From Bremia lactucae (taxonomy: Eukaryota; Oomycota; Peronosporomycetes; Peronosporales; Peronosporaceae): a stretch of DNA of 64,000 nt. The notes below the pieces were generated by a model. That model saw only the letters and a list, made by a program, of their open reading frames with translations. It was not told the DNA's origin and made no database searches. The DNA lies in NCBI RefSeq assembly GCF_004359215.1, contig NC_090622.1, positions 678,252 to 742,251 of the forward strand, read 5' to 3'. Made by a program: the position numbers and the translations under genes. Numbering within the stretch: the stretch's first letter is position 1; each line of letters opens with the position of its first letter. This document shows positions 44,783 to 57,200 of the stretch, in pieces.

Positions 44783-45315
44783 GTTGTAGGTGGGCAAGTC
44801 TTTATGGGGGCACGCTCTACTTAAGCACACACCCTAGCGCAGCGGAGAAGCTGTTTGACCGTCTAATTTCGTGTGCCGTGAGGTAATTGTGGTGGGCGCC
44901 TTAGCGACCTCATCCAACGCACTAGGTACTCTGGTAAACGTGTCGTCACGGGAGCGGTGATTCGACTCCTCGTGCGCACTTGATAAGTAGAAAGTAGTTT
45001 GAGACCGATTTAAATATAATCGCATTAAATATAAATTCCAATTTTTACCAAATTGAACTGTCATCTCTATTGATTACACTAATATGTTTTGCGAGCGTAT
45101 CTCTATATATCTCGCGTAACGGATGACGCTAGGCGACATCCCTCCTAATGTGAATGCACCTATGTGCATCACATACACAAGGGTTGGTCACAAATGTGAA
45201 CCACACTCAAGTGGTGGGTCTAATTACTTTATTTAAGAAATTGACCATCCCCTTGAGTACACCAAGTGTATTTAACGGGGACTGTGTAACATTAGGGCAA
45301 CTTTAGCCAGTTACA
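44783..45315 (-). repeat. 3' LTR of A3
   Basis: 533 bp, + ends GTTGTAGG and CAGTTACA. In minus sense it starts TGTAACTGG after a purine tract (AAGGGAGTGGATAG). Confidence 0.8.
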
Positions 45316-45447
45316 CTATCCACTCCCTTAAAGAACGAAGTTACATTTTAAACTTCGATAAAGTGGAAGGAAGAACTATGCTGCTTGACGCGCCGCTAAG
45401 TCTCTGATTCACTCTAGCGACCTCTGTTTTCATACACGGCGCCAAAG

Positions 45448-46412
45448 GTGCCACCTACATGGGCAACGTTGGAGGGTCGTCTGCGAAGACGCCCACTAAC
45501 TCTTGCATTTAGCGCGCGCGCCGCGTTAACACGCCCTGCAGCGTCCAATGCCTTAGCTGAAACGCCGACCGCTACTGCTGCTGTCGCGTTAACGGGGCTT
45601 AAGGATTCATCCCACTTAATCAGTGAGGATGTTGATCCGTCGCTCATTGTCGACTACAATGAGTCGAGACCGTTGCCGTCACCTCAAAGTAATGATGCGG
45701 ACAAGGATCTCACGAGGAAGGATGATGGCACATTATTGCCCATCCAAACTTCTATCATTGCTCATAACATGGAGACAGCAACACTTACGAATGCTGTCTC
45801 GTCGTCTGCGCTGGATAGCGCAGCGACGGTTATTGCGAGCGCTGCCCATAAAGGCGCAGCCGCTTCTCCGTTGGGTAAAACCACACCGTCTTTTGCTCAG
45901 ACCATTATCCATAATGGTTCTGACATAGAGGATTCTGAGCGTAACGCTCCGCCGACGACGCGTGAATGTGCTTAGTCGCTGTCACAAGCCAGCCGTATTA
46001 AACGTGGCTGTGTGACGGGTGGCATATCACTTATGCTCCCTCTCTCTGAATGGCCTCGTGTAAACGGGACAATAGCGTCGCTCAAAAAACGCGCTTTTCT
46101 AAATGCTCAAAACTATTATGGTGTCATTAAATTATGGAAGACCCGGTCGTGTTGCGTTTAAATGAAACGCCCGACCAATACGAGGCGAAATTCTTGCGCC
46201 GCATTCATCCGCATTCCGATGCGATGATACAGCGGTCGCAGCGAATTAATATCGCCCGCTTGCGTGTGAAAGAAATCATGGGCGGTACTGTACCCCCTGT
46301 TTCTTCTCACTACGCTACTTCTGCTAGTCCATTTGAGACTAGCGAAGAGGCCTCAGCTGGTGCTCCTTTTCATAGGCAGTCACCAAGTAAATTCACCGTC
46401 TCCCTCATCTGA
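45448..46412 (+). pseudogene. family A opposite-strand ORF (A3)
   Basis: The start codon is GTG (45448-45450) where A2 and A4 have ATG, 133 nt from the LTR. The frame is open for 175 codons (ALTGLKDSSHLISEDVDPSL, ERNAPPTTREC) to a TAG. It then continues with frame changes to LRLNETPDQYEAKFLRRIHP and GAPFHRQSPSK at 46412. The coiled-coil end is missing, because the antisense chromodomain region is deleted next to 46412-46474. Confidence 0.55.
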
Positions 46413-46473
46413 TCGCCGCTAGACTCACAGTCGGCGTCACCATCGTCTTCTTCGACGAATGGGGGTATGAGGC

Positions 46474-46920
46474 TCATTTGAGTCTACATACCGTTTCAGA
46501 CGACCCACTTAAAATACGGCGCGTCTTTATATACGAGGGAAGGGTGAGCCTATAATTTGAGTCACCAACCTCTATTACCACCTTAAAGGGCCCAATGAAA
46601 CGGTGCAACAACTTCGTAGTACCTCCAGGTAGTACAAAAATTGCATTTTTAGGTAGGGTAGCAATACTTAATAGTACTTTTTCACCCACTTTAAAGCGTT
46701 CGTTAATTTTGAGACCATTTCGGTCAGCATATTCTTTTTGCTTGTCCTGTGCGCTTGCCATCTCGTCACGGACTTTTCGTGTGATGGCTAATCGCTTAAT
46801 CAAAAAGCGTTGAGCCTCGCTCACGCTTTTAGCATCAAACTCGCCTATGATACCGCCGAGAGGTCGGTCATAGGACGTAGTTTTATTGACCACTGCTAAA
46901 CTGGCAGGGTCACTAGGGAA
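46474..46920 (-). pseudogene. gypsy integrase C-terminal and GPY/F region (A3)
   Basis: 140 open codons matching A2 2300-2700: FDAKSVSEAQRFLIKRLAIT, EYADRNGLKINERFKVGEKV, LLHRFIGPFKVV. The usual THPVFYVG is altered to TRRILSG by a frameshift. The chromodomain is absent. Confidence 0.75.
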
Positions 46921-46943
46921 AGTTCATGTCTTTAAGCTGATAG

Positions 46944-47469
46944 TGTAATGGGGCACACATCGGTTGGAGAACCGTTGTTGTGGTACATTTACTAAATGGG
47001 TAAAATACCCTTTATCTAATTTTAAAATAGTTAGTTGCTTAAATCCCATTAAATATGGGCAATAATTATGTGGTCGCCGCCAGATATAAATCTGGGGCCG
47101 AAATCTATTTTAAATTAGCTAGGGTAAGGTTTTTAGATTTAAATAATTAAATAAAGTGCAGTTCCTCATTGATCTTAAAGCGTTAAGTGCCTTCCTAAGG
47201 CTTGCGCATTGATTTGTAAGAGATAGAAGCCTTTCTAAGGTATATCCTCTTGGGCACTAGTTGCCACTTGGCTTTACGAACCCCTGAATCCCTTGAACTA
47301 GGATTCCTTAAGCTTTAATAGCATGTACGACTCCCAGAGTTGTTAAACCCATAAGCTCAATAGAACTAAGTGACTCTCTGAGTCTGAGAGTCTTTCTCTG
47401 ACTTTAGGAGCGTGATAGCTCCGCTACACCTGGTAGCACTCGTAGTCAACCTACGCCTGAGTCTTTACA
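46944..47469 (+). repeat. 5' LTR of family B (B2)
   Basis: 526 bp, TGTAATGGGG to GTCTTTACA (TGTAA/TTACA ends). It matches 4906-5434, and gag begins 20 bp later. Confidence 0.85.
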
Positions 47470-47488
47470 AGACTTATTTTTTACGACA

Positions 47489-48560
47489 GTGAAAGAGGTT
47501 CCAGAATTGTCAGAAGCGCAACGCGCCGCTTATGACAAGCTCAAAATCTTATTCGGGCTTGAGCACGTGGAATTTATTATTTCCCAGGGACCAGAGGTCC
47601 TGCATGCAAGGCTTGAAGCTTTCATGCGGTACAAAGCCTCCCTGATCGGTCAGGTACAGGACCCTTTAGCGGCATCTATGCCTACCCGGTACATCTCCGT
47701 ACCTGACTCAGAGCCGAGGGCTCGCCCTCTAACTGTAAATGTAAAAAAAAATGAGGGAAAAGAGGGAGAAAATCTCCCTTTTTGAATTGAGCAAATGGAA
47801 ATGTCCATTGATTACGTCTTGTTCTTACCAGAAAGGCAAATGTGGCTATGGCCATGTCCAAACTTGGAGGTAGAGCCATAGAGTGGGCATTAATGTGCAG
47901 CACATCCATAAACGACGCTTTCCCCTCATGGGATTCGCTGAAACAGCAAGTGACCAGCATGTTTGCACCGCCTGATCAGGCTTTTTGCATGCGAGCACGA
48001 CTCCTAGCGACTCGGCAGGGTAAAAGAACCCTGGGGGTCTTTGTCCAGGAGTTGAGAACTCTCATTGCATCTATGCATCAAGACCCGGTGCAAGAGGCAA
48101 TTGTAGTGACCTTTTTTATGGGGGGTCTCAATGAAGGCATTGCCCGGACGGAATTGTTCCGATCTCATCCGGCTACGTTCGAAGAGGCAGTTGCCATAGC
48201 GCTACGCGCCGACTTTGACTTTAAGTCTGCCCGCGTTAGCACGCCTGTTTACCGAACAAGCTCTTCGAGCACATGGGTTCCGTCTAATAGAGCGGAACCT
48301 ATGTTTATAAGCCTCGTTGAGGAAGGAGAAGAGGCTCTTCAAGCTGTGGAACAGCATAAGACCATCCGTAGATGTTATGTGCGCGAATGCACGAAACATT
48401 TACGCCCTGCCTGCCCACTTCGAAATTTGCGTAAAGCCCGAAAGAGCTCCAACTCCGACCTATACCAGAGATCTGGTACGGTGCGGGGAAACGTCGATAC
48501 CCAGTAGATGCGGGGCGCCCTTCTGGGGAAGACCTAGGCTCGGTTAAACCTCAAGGAGGT
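47489..48560 (+). pseudogene. gypsy gag (B2)
   Basis: First frame from GTG (47489), [20 protein letters not shown], to a stop at about 47783. Second frame 47842-48507 (221 codons) holds the retrotransposon gag (capsid-like) block: AFPSWDSLKQQVTSMF, LGVFVQELRTLIASM, FFMGGLNEGIARTELF, ATFEEAVAIAL. A degenerate zinc knuckle CYVRECTKHLRPACP follows near 48376-48420. It would package element RNA if intact, but a frameshift near 47830 and the lost ATG disable it. Confidence 0.8.
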
Positions 48561-48599
48561 GAGAATAAATAGAACCTTGCCCCAATTAGCTTGGTGCTC

Positions 48600-51500
48600 A
48601 TTTCGATTGTAAAGGGCTTTGGTAAGCCGTGGTCAATTTTAATTGACTCAGGAGTGTCTTGCAATTATGCTCGACGCCTTTCTATTGAGGGAAATCAACA
48701 ATACGTGGAGGTACTTAGAGCGCATGGAGATAATACAATAACACTGTTTGCTTAGGGACAGGGACTCGGGTCACTGTTCCCAAAGTTCCATTGAACTTAG
48801 GTATAAAGTTTCTGGACTTTGACAGTATGGAACGCTGTCTCGTCCTTGATTTGGATTCGAGATATGATCTCATTTGTTGCCTAGCAAAGGTGGGTCCATG
48901 ACTCTCCAAAACTTTGCTAGGAATATTGCGCGTGGCGCCTAAGGTCTTAGACTTCCAATTGATCCACGGTCAGGGGAGTGAAGACAGTAAAATGTCTCAT
49001 CTCGCCCCTGAAAAGAAGCCGTGGCTTTTGCCAGAAAGGCTTATCAATAGCTTGTCTGGAGAAGCTACTCCTCACAATAAATATTACTAATTCGGTTCAT
49101 GATGTTCTAGCCAGGCCATACCAAGAATGAGTCTGTCACTGTTTTAGACATTGGCATGTCTGAGTTAATAAACTCTAATGTTAAAAACATTAATTTTGAG
49201 CCCGACTGAGCAGAAATAAGTAAAACGGCACGTACTTCGTCGAGTAACACTCGCTATACTAACGATTCACTAAATGCTGAAAGCAGCGTGCAATATCCCT
49301 GAGATACGTGGAGTGGCACGTCTAAGTCCACCGAGTATGGTCGGCCGAGGTGGCACCATCCTAAGTGTCAATAGTGACACTATTGGCGGTTCGCCAGGGC
49401 ATTTTGGGTCAAATCCTCCTAATGCACGTGAGGCGACACGTAAACGTTCGCTGGATAAGGAAGTTGAGTTTTTTAACTCTTTATCGGATGTCAAATTAGA
49501 CACCATGTCTTGTATAGAACCAATACAGGCTGAAAACCCTGGGGACGTGAATGTCCCGGCCTCTAAAAGGCGTATTGTCTTCATCTTCACTCCAAGACAG
49601 GATGGACACGAAGCGTGTATACCCTCACAAAGTGATACGAGTGAGCAAGTACATACGCTTGTAAATGGCGTAACCGGTAACATTGAGGGGGAAGTAAGCC
49701 TTGCGGCAATCCTCTCGTTACATGCTCTTTTAGAGCTAGACGAAATGTCTATTGATGAGTGCGGTCGAGTCTTAAAAACTGGTGACTTATCTGAAATGAT
49801 GGTCATTCGACCTATGGTTGAGTTAAACTCATCGTCACTTCTAGACGAAGCTGTCCTGGATGACACAAAAGGTGCACTTTGTGCGCGAAATGGGTCACCG
49901 ATCCTGGAAGATCCTACGGATCCTTTTTATTCCTTAATTAAGGAATTCCAAGATAAGGTATGTAATAACCCACCATCTGTTTTAGCTCCGGATAGAAGTG
50001 TTCATCATGAAATTGACTTAGTAATGGGAACCAAATACTGTGTCACAAGAACAATGGCTTTTACCAAAGGAGCAGTGTGACGTCATTGACGATTTCTTCC
50101 ATGCAAAGCACGAGGCTGAAATGTTACGAGAGAACAAATCTCCTCATTCGACACCGACATTTTTGTGTCAAAAAGCCAAATGGTAAATGGCGCATTGTAC
50201 ATGCTTATAATAAGCTTAAGGCTGCCACTATACCAGCCCAAACCCCCATTCCTAGAAAAGATGTTCTTTAGAACAATATGGTGGGATGTACAATGTACAG
50301 TGCATTGGACTTAGTCAATGGTTACTACCAAGTGCTTATGCGAGCTAGTGATATCCCGCTTACAGCGGTTAGCACCCAAAGCGGCATGTAATGGGAGTGG
50401 CTGGTTTTCCACAATGGCTTTCCAACGCCCCGGCAACATTTAATCGTCTAGTGACGCAACTGTTTCGCCCTCATCGAGGTTATGCACAGACTTATTTCGA
50501 TGACATTTTTGTCCATAGTCGTGCGGAGCAGGGTCGGTCGGATATGGAAAACCATTTAGACCATTTGCGAGCAGTGCTCGAATGCATGCGCACAAAAAAA
50601 TTGTATGCCAATGCATCTAAATGCATTTTTGGCGCAGACGAAATTCCTTCTTTAGAAAACTTCATTGGAAAGCGATGCCTTAGAGCGATTCCGCTAAGGT
50701 AAAAGCCATAGTAGATTGGCCGGTTCCTAAAAACCAAAAGGATTTGCTTAAGTGGTTGGGTCTCGCCAATTATTTACACAAATATAGCAAAAATTACGCT
50801 GATATGGCTAGGCCATTATCTAAACTCCTAAAGAAAGATATAGAATGGTGCTGGACTAGCACCGAAAATAATGCTTTTCGAGCAGTTAAGGGTAGTCTTA
50901 TCCATGCCCCGATTCTGGTACTGCCAAACCCAAATTGGCCTTTCAGTATCGTCTTTGACGCATCAGATTTTGCCATTGGCAGTGCTCTGTTACAAACAGA
51001 TGTTGATGGGCATCAACGTGTTATTGCGTTCGAGTCTAAAAAGCTTAAAGCTGCGGAAAAGAACTACCCAGTTCATGACAAAGAGTTCCTTGTTATGAAG
51101 TATGCTCTCGTCAAATTCAGAGGTCATCCACTCGGCTCTAAGCCGTTTGTGATTTTTACAGATCACACATCATTGCGCACGGCGACTAAGTCGCCCCATC
51201 TCTCACAGAAAATGGCCCGATAACTATCTTTTTTTGCGGAATCCAACTTCGTGGTGAAGTATAAGCCCGGCAAGCAAAATGCTTTGGCCGACGCGTTATC
51301 ACGCAGGCCGGATTATGAGATTCTCATTCAACGACTATCTCGTCACCTATTCCTGAATTAATCAGTTCGGCTTACGCCAAGGATAAACAGTGTGCAGCTC
51401 TGCTACGAGCGTTATAGGACTCAAATTGGGTATTAAATTGGCGGCACGTTTGCGTGCAAGGTTACATCGATTTCTATCGATAACAACCTGTTGCACAAAC

Positions 51501-53080
51501 ATCGCGGACCCTCCGCGTGTCATTGTTCCTCATGATGAGGAGGTGAAGTACCGGATCCAATATGAGGCACACGATACTGTCCTTGGTGGTCATCTCGCTT
51601 GAGAAAAGACCTACGGCTTCATAGGCCAGAGTCGGTGGCCCAAACTTTAAAAATGGGTCAGCACATATATTCGCACATGCGAAACGTGCCAACGGATTAA
51701 ACCCTCGACACATGCTGCTGCGCCACTGGCGAGTCTTCCCGTCCCCATAGGATTGTGGGAGTCCATTAGTATGGATTTCGTCTTTGGGCTACCGAAAGAT
51801 TCAGCCGGTAACTCCGGTATAGTGGTCTTTGTTGACCGTTTGAGCAAAATGGCTTACTAAGCAGCCGTGCCAGATTCCATTGATGGAGACGGTACAGCTA
51901 AGCTGTTCATCGATCGCGTGTTTCGAAAACATGGTTTGCCAGTGGCAATTATCTCTGATCGGGATCCCCGATTTTACGGGTAAATCTGGAAATCAATTTT
52001 CCGAGTGCTTATAACCAGATTGGAGATGTCCACTGCGGACCATCCACAGACCGATGGTCGAACTGAACTTGTCAATCGCGTCATTGAAGACGTTTAACGC
52101 AGCGTGTGTGCTCAGACACCAAAGCGCTGGAGCTCAATGCTCCCAGTAGTGGAGTTTGCGTTCAATGACGCTGTTCATGCCTCTACAGGCTATACTGTGT
52201 TCTATGTAAACGGTCTTACCAACCGCGCGTTCCATTAACGATACCACTGCAGGGTTAAGGGCTTGGTGGGGGAGAATCGGCCGATAGGCTTGCTGATATC
52301 AGCCCTGTTACCGTTCGGAAACAAGTAAGCGAGTTTCTCGCGACGCGATTTAGTATCTTAAGACATGTAAGAGATACGATGGCTGATAGCCAAGACAAAC
52401 AAAAACAAGAAGCAGATGCCAAAAGCAGAAACTGTATTAATTCGTATATGGTCGGAGACCGAGTTTTACTAAACGCTAAGAACCTACCTACCAACTTGGT
52501 ATCCGCGGTCTTCAAGACCAAATTTCGCCCGCGCTTTATTGGACCATTTACGTTCGTGGCCAAGAAGGGCCTAGCTTATACGCTAAACCTTCCCAACAAG
52601 CTGCGTACACATCCAGTGTTTTACGTTGGCTTGCTTTAGCCATATCGGGACCCTTCCCACTTGGACTTGAAGGCGCTTGCGCCGAGACAGGCGGTCGTGC
52701 CGCAGATTGTTGCATCCTCACCAGGATATCCAACTGGCCCTCTTTACGTGGTAAAAGCGATTTCGGCGAAAGACGCCCGAACCGCCTCAAAAGAGCTCCC
52801 AACCCGAGCAAGGACCTCACGAAGAAGTTGCACCTCGTGTCGTTGAGCATCAAATGCTTCCGCCGAAATTTCGGCCCCCTCCCGCACCGCTTGATGCGCG
52901 GGGAAACCTTCAGTTTCATGTGGAGAAACTTTTAAAGCGACGTCGTCGTGAGGGTCAATACTAGTATCTGGTGAAGTGGCTAGGGTAACCCTCTTCCAAA
53001 AACTCTTGGGAGTTCGAGGTACCTCTTCGGCAAGATTGCCCGTACAACGTTGACATTTTTGAGCTCCAAGCTGAGGGTCA
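48600..53080 (+). pseudogene. gypsy protease-RT-RNase H-integrase-chromodomain (B2)
   Basis: Protease IDSGVSCNYARR near 48640-48675. The linker is open at 49274-50080 (268 codons), ending with the RT entry (VHHEIDLVMGTKYCVT). RT has WRIVHAYNKLKAATIPAQTP, WLSNAPATFNRLVTQLFRP and TYFDDIFVHSRAEQGRSDM (FDD, about 50490-50505). RNase H at 50744-51223 is fully open (SIVFDASDFAIGSALLQTDV). Integrase finger and core follow near 51590-52090 (CETCQRIKPS, MDFVFGLPKDSAG, DHPQTDGRTELVNRV). GPY/F (RFIGPFTFV, THPVFYVG) is at 52535-52640, and a chromodomain-like end (YLVKWLG, WEFEVP) at 52962-53040. It is broken in several places. Confidence 0.85.
48877..49095. other. local inversion plus family C insert within B2
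   Basis: 48877-48975 is the reverse complement of the sequence that is direct in B1 (about 6858-6935). It is followed by about 120 bp (48976-49095) matching the family C opposite-strand ORF near 34980-35090 (APEKKPWLLPERLI). B sequence then resumes with AATGAGTCTGTCACTG. Confidence 0.75.
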
Positions 53081-53540
53081 ACTCGCGTCAAACGTCGCTT
53101 CCCACTACTAAACGTGGGATTAGGTGGATCTAAAGCCTCAGTGCGGCTTCGATCCTTGGTTGTACGGTCAACCGTAGCACTGAAATATCGGCTAGCCTTA
53201 CTTCGTTTTGTGGCATAAATGCTGAACGTAACTGGCCTTTGGCCTAAAGCTTAGCGAAGTCGAAGCGAAGCTTCACCTTAATCCGCAGACTCTCTGATAT
53301 TCCAGATATTACGGAGTTTGCGGGCCCGGTGAACCCAGTTCTCAAATGAGACTTCGTTTTCACTCCTTGTTTCGTTTGGAAACAAAACGATCAGAATCTT
53401 TCTCATGCAGGTCACCGAAGCCCCACAAGCTTGATCACGTAAACGCGTCAGATACTGGCTTCGCGTCATTACCTTCGGCGTAAGGTAATGCTCATGAAGA
53501 GCGTCGCGGGCAGCGATCTCCTCCGGCGTCCTCGCCGGGT
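52744..53540 (-). pseudogene. family B opposite-strand ORF (B2)
   Basis: The minus frame 52744-53091 (115 codons) has GNLAEEVPRTPKSF, FPAHQAVREGAEISAEAFDA and a heptad-like coiled coil (VQLLREVLARVGSSFEAV). Upstream, in broken frames, VLFPNETRSENEVSFENWV matches B1. About 330 bp overlap the chromodomain end antisense. Confidence 0.5.
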
Positions 53541-53553
53541 CACCAGTGATCCA

Positions 53554-54269
53554 GGGGAAGGGCTCGCATCTCTATCGAGATGCGCGATGAGATTGACGTT
53601 TTGCCATCGATTTACAGGCGCCAGAGGCGCGTGTTTTCTGATAGACCTTATGATCCATTGGATGGGTCTCGTCATACTGACGGACGAGGCTCTCAACGTC
53701 AACAACCAGCTGGGAACGAGGCTCCCTGCTGTCATGTGAAGGTTGTAAACCGCACCAGCGAACAAGATAACTTGTTCGCTACCCCTTCACATCACGGAGT
53801 ATACGTTCCACAAGGAAACGTTGACAGCCTTGGAAATTCACCAATGGTTGTGGCGGAGGAGTGAAAATTAAATCCGACCCATGTGTCGGATCTAGTGTCG
53901 ATGGTCGACAAACTCGATCGCTTCCTCCATGATTTGGAGGAGGGACTTGACCACGAGCGCGGTAAGCGTCGCTCGTTGGAGCAGACGGTGCAGGCTCACC
54001 ATATCGAGCGGTTGGAAGACCGTTCGAAGAGTGCGTACTCCTTGTTGGAGTACGAGCGGAAGTATCATGCTGTCCGCGATGAGCTGTCGTCAGCTCATCG
54101 TAGCTTCGAGGATCTTCGAAACCGGCCTGAGAAACTTCAGGTTCAACATGAAAATCTGGTTCGCGATCACAATAATCTTTTGGGTATTCTTGTAAAGAGT
54201 GGTCAAATCCGTCCTCGGAAGAAGCCGCGTACTGATGGTACGGCCGGAGCCGACCAACGTAAAACGTAG
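53554..54269 (+). pseudogene. family C opposite-strand ORF, C-terminal part (C4)
   Basis: Frames 53580-53864 and 53883-54269 (128 codons). The second is a long coiled coil (VDKLDRFLHDLEEGLDHERG, RSLEQTVQAHHIERLEDRSK, FEDLRNRPEKLQVQHENLV) with a basic tail (IRPRKKPRTDG). The whole segment lies antisense to the end of pol, which is itself open here (53779-54420). Both strands being open and conserved against C2 is unusual. Confidence 0.55.
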
Positions 54270-57200
54270 GATGCGTTCGCATCCTACGTCGCAATTCTAT
54301 TGTGTACGCATTGCCTCTTCGATGCAGTACACGGAAAGGCCCAATGAACTTGGGTAGTAGTTTAATGCTACCCACATTAGTGACTAATCGTTTAGGTAAG
54401 TTTACCGTAGAGAGTAGCACTAGATCATTAATTTGAATGAATTAACATTTGCTCTTCCATGTTTGTCTGCATTCCATTTCTGTCGGTCCACTGCGTTAGC
54501 AATAGAATCCTGAACGAAACGGATAATTGATTCTCGAGTTAGCAGAAACTCTTCCGCTAACTCATTTGTTTTGTCTTTTTCAGTACGCTTAGTGCGTACT
54601 GCCATGAGATCAATCTCATTTTCGATGTCGTTTTCTTCGACATTGACATCACTCGCGTCGTTGTTATTTTCGACGCGTGTTGAGCATGAGCCAGAATTGG
54701 TTTTGCTCCTGCGAGTCCCCCCCCCTTAGACTAGAGGATCCCTCTAATTGGGTCGGTATGCGAGGATGGCGTAAGCCATTCACAAAGAACGGTGTATGCG
54801 TTGTAGACGCATGCACCGAATTATTGATGGCGAATTCGACCATCGGTAAAAACTCGCTCCAATTCGGATACGATTGGACGTAACCTCGAAGTATCTCTTC
54901 GAGGACGCTGTTTGATTATCCGTTTCTGGGTGATCGGATGTTGACATAGTCAGCCGTGTTCCGAGAGATCAGAATACGGATTGCCAAACTCCGCCGATAA
55001 CGGTGGATCTCTATCCGAGACCAGTTCACGGAGTAAACCGTGGAATTTGAATACCGTGTCGATAAAGACACGGGCACAACCCGGAGCCGTAATCGACTCT
55101 GGTACCGCAGCAAGGTGCACCATCTTGCTGAATCTGTCTACAAAAACAAGGATTCCATTATTTTTGTGGTCGTTTTCGGGAAATCCGAAGACGAAGTCCA
55201 CAGATACGGACTGCCAACACTCTGCTGGAAGTTGTAGAGGTTGGAGAGGTGCACGGGATGAAGGGCTGGGCTTCACCCGTTGACATACTTCGCAAGCACG
55301 AACGTACTTGCGCATAAACTGATACTGGCGGGGCCAATAAAAGTCGCGACTTACTGTGAGTTAAGTTTTCTCACGTCCACGATGCCCAGTTATTGGTGCA
55401 TCGTGACGCTCATACATGATGCGCAAGCGCAAATCATTGGGATTTGGGATGGAGTGTCGCCTGCAAGGGCTGTGAAATACAATATGCCGTTGCGTGTTGT
55501 GTATCGATCGGATGACGATCGATATAAAGCCGGTAAATATTAAAAAAGTATTATCGGATGCATTTATCTGATAATCCAATAAACGCAACGGACCCTTATC
55601 TTCTTCGTAGGCTTTTTTTTAAGTCATCAAACAAGGTTGATGACAGAACACTTGAAATGAGTGTTGCAACAGTGGGATTATTTTCACTGTTGGAACGCGC
55701 AGCCGGCTCGAAATCGGGTCGGCATGGAATGGTCTGTCTTGATCTGCAATCGCGAAGATGGGCGATTGCATCAAGCTTTGCTTGATACCTTCGAAGGAAT
55801 GCCGACAATCGGCGATCCATAGCGTTTTATCGTCTTTTTTTCAAAGACAAGAGAGATGAACTGTCATCTCGGCATAATTGCGGAAGTACTTATGCAAATA
55901 CGCAGGAACTTTCCAAGTCCCTTGACATCGACTGGAACTGACCATCGGTAAATGCCTTGATCTTTTCGGGATCAGGGCGCACGCCGTGTTTACCGACGTT
56001 GCACCCAAGAAGTGGTATTTCGCTTGCAGCGAATATGAACTTCTTGAGATTTGCGTACAACTTATGCTTTAGAATAAACGTGACTTTAAGGAACTCCCAC
56101 GTCCGTCTTTCCGTCATAAGTCCGGCTATAGACGAATACACCGTTAATAACTCAGAGCGAATTCTCGCACCGGTCTCAACAGATTCGTTACGCATCTATC
56201 GAATGTTGCACTAAGCCCCATATGGCATTACTAGCCATTCCCAGAGCATCCCACTGGGAGTGCTCACTGCTGTGTACGGGATGTCTTGTTCTCGCATAAG
56301 GATCTGATAAAATCCATCCATCAGATCCATAAACGATAAGATGGTACTCTTAGACATGCCATCTATGATTCCGTATTTTCTAGGTATCGGTGTTTAAGCC
56401 GGTACCGTTGCAGCATTCAGTTTATTGAATGCGTGGACTATCCGCCACCCTCCTGTGGCCTTTCGCACACAGAAGGTCAGAGAGCTATGTGGGGAGGTTA
56501 ACTTCCTCACATATCCCGCTTTCAATCGATCGATAAATTCTTTATCGATCGCAAGTACTTGTTCACGAGGCAGTGACCACTGCTTCATGACACAGTACTT
56601 CGAGTCCATATTGAGCTTGATCTCATGTCGAGTGCCTTTATCCTTAGGGAACTCGCATGGAACTGTTTCAGGGAATACATCCTTAAATTCAATCAAATCC
56701 GTGTATAAAGGATTTGTCTTACGATACTCCCAGTATTGACTAATATATATCTCGATCCGAGTCTTCACATCGGGGACACTTTCGTCCATCGATGAGCTGC
56801 TGAGAACCCGTTCGTTCTCTGCAATAATAATCGCTGACCAAATATCGTTCACGTATTCGTCCTCTGTGACGAGAACGCAGATTTGCTTGATTTTACCACT
56901 ATGCAGATCTCTCAAGAACCGCTTAACTTCTAGGGTTGGTACTTGAGTTATCTCCGAAGTTAACTTCGGAGGCGCATACAGATCAAAAGTATAAGCGCCT
57001 ACTCTTGAACCGTTATTATCCAAGACATTTAATGTCTCGGTTTCTTCATGGGATTTATCCACAGGCTGCCGGGGGATTAATCCCTCGGGATTTAGAAGTC
57101 TAGTAACTTCTACCGCTTGAGGGGATTTCTCCTCAAATACGTGGGGACCTCTTCCCTCAACGTCTTCCGGGTGTGATTGCGCTATCACAGTTGGGTCCTC

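Larger units (their letters stand above)
44783..46943 (-). mobile_element. Ty3/gypsy family A, copy A3 (3' end)
   Basis: Minus-sense pol end (46474-46920), opposite-strand ORF on + (45448-46412) and 3' LTR (44783-45315). The upstream part is cut off by the LTR of B2 at 46944. Confidence 0.8.
46944..53553 (+). mobile_element. Ty3/gypsy family B, copy B2
   Basis: 5' LTR, gag, protease, rearranged linker, RT, RNase H, integrase, GPY/F, chromodomain-like end and opposite-strand ORF on -. It ends where family C4 begins (53554), with no 3' LTR, as in B1. Confidence 0.85.

Noticed and set aside
47489..47785. GTG as a genuine start of B2 gag
   Set aside because: Non-ATG starts are not expected in this setting. 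B1 has ATA at the same codon, so an ancestral ATG was probably lost in both.
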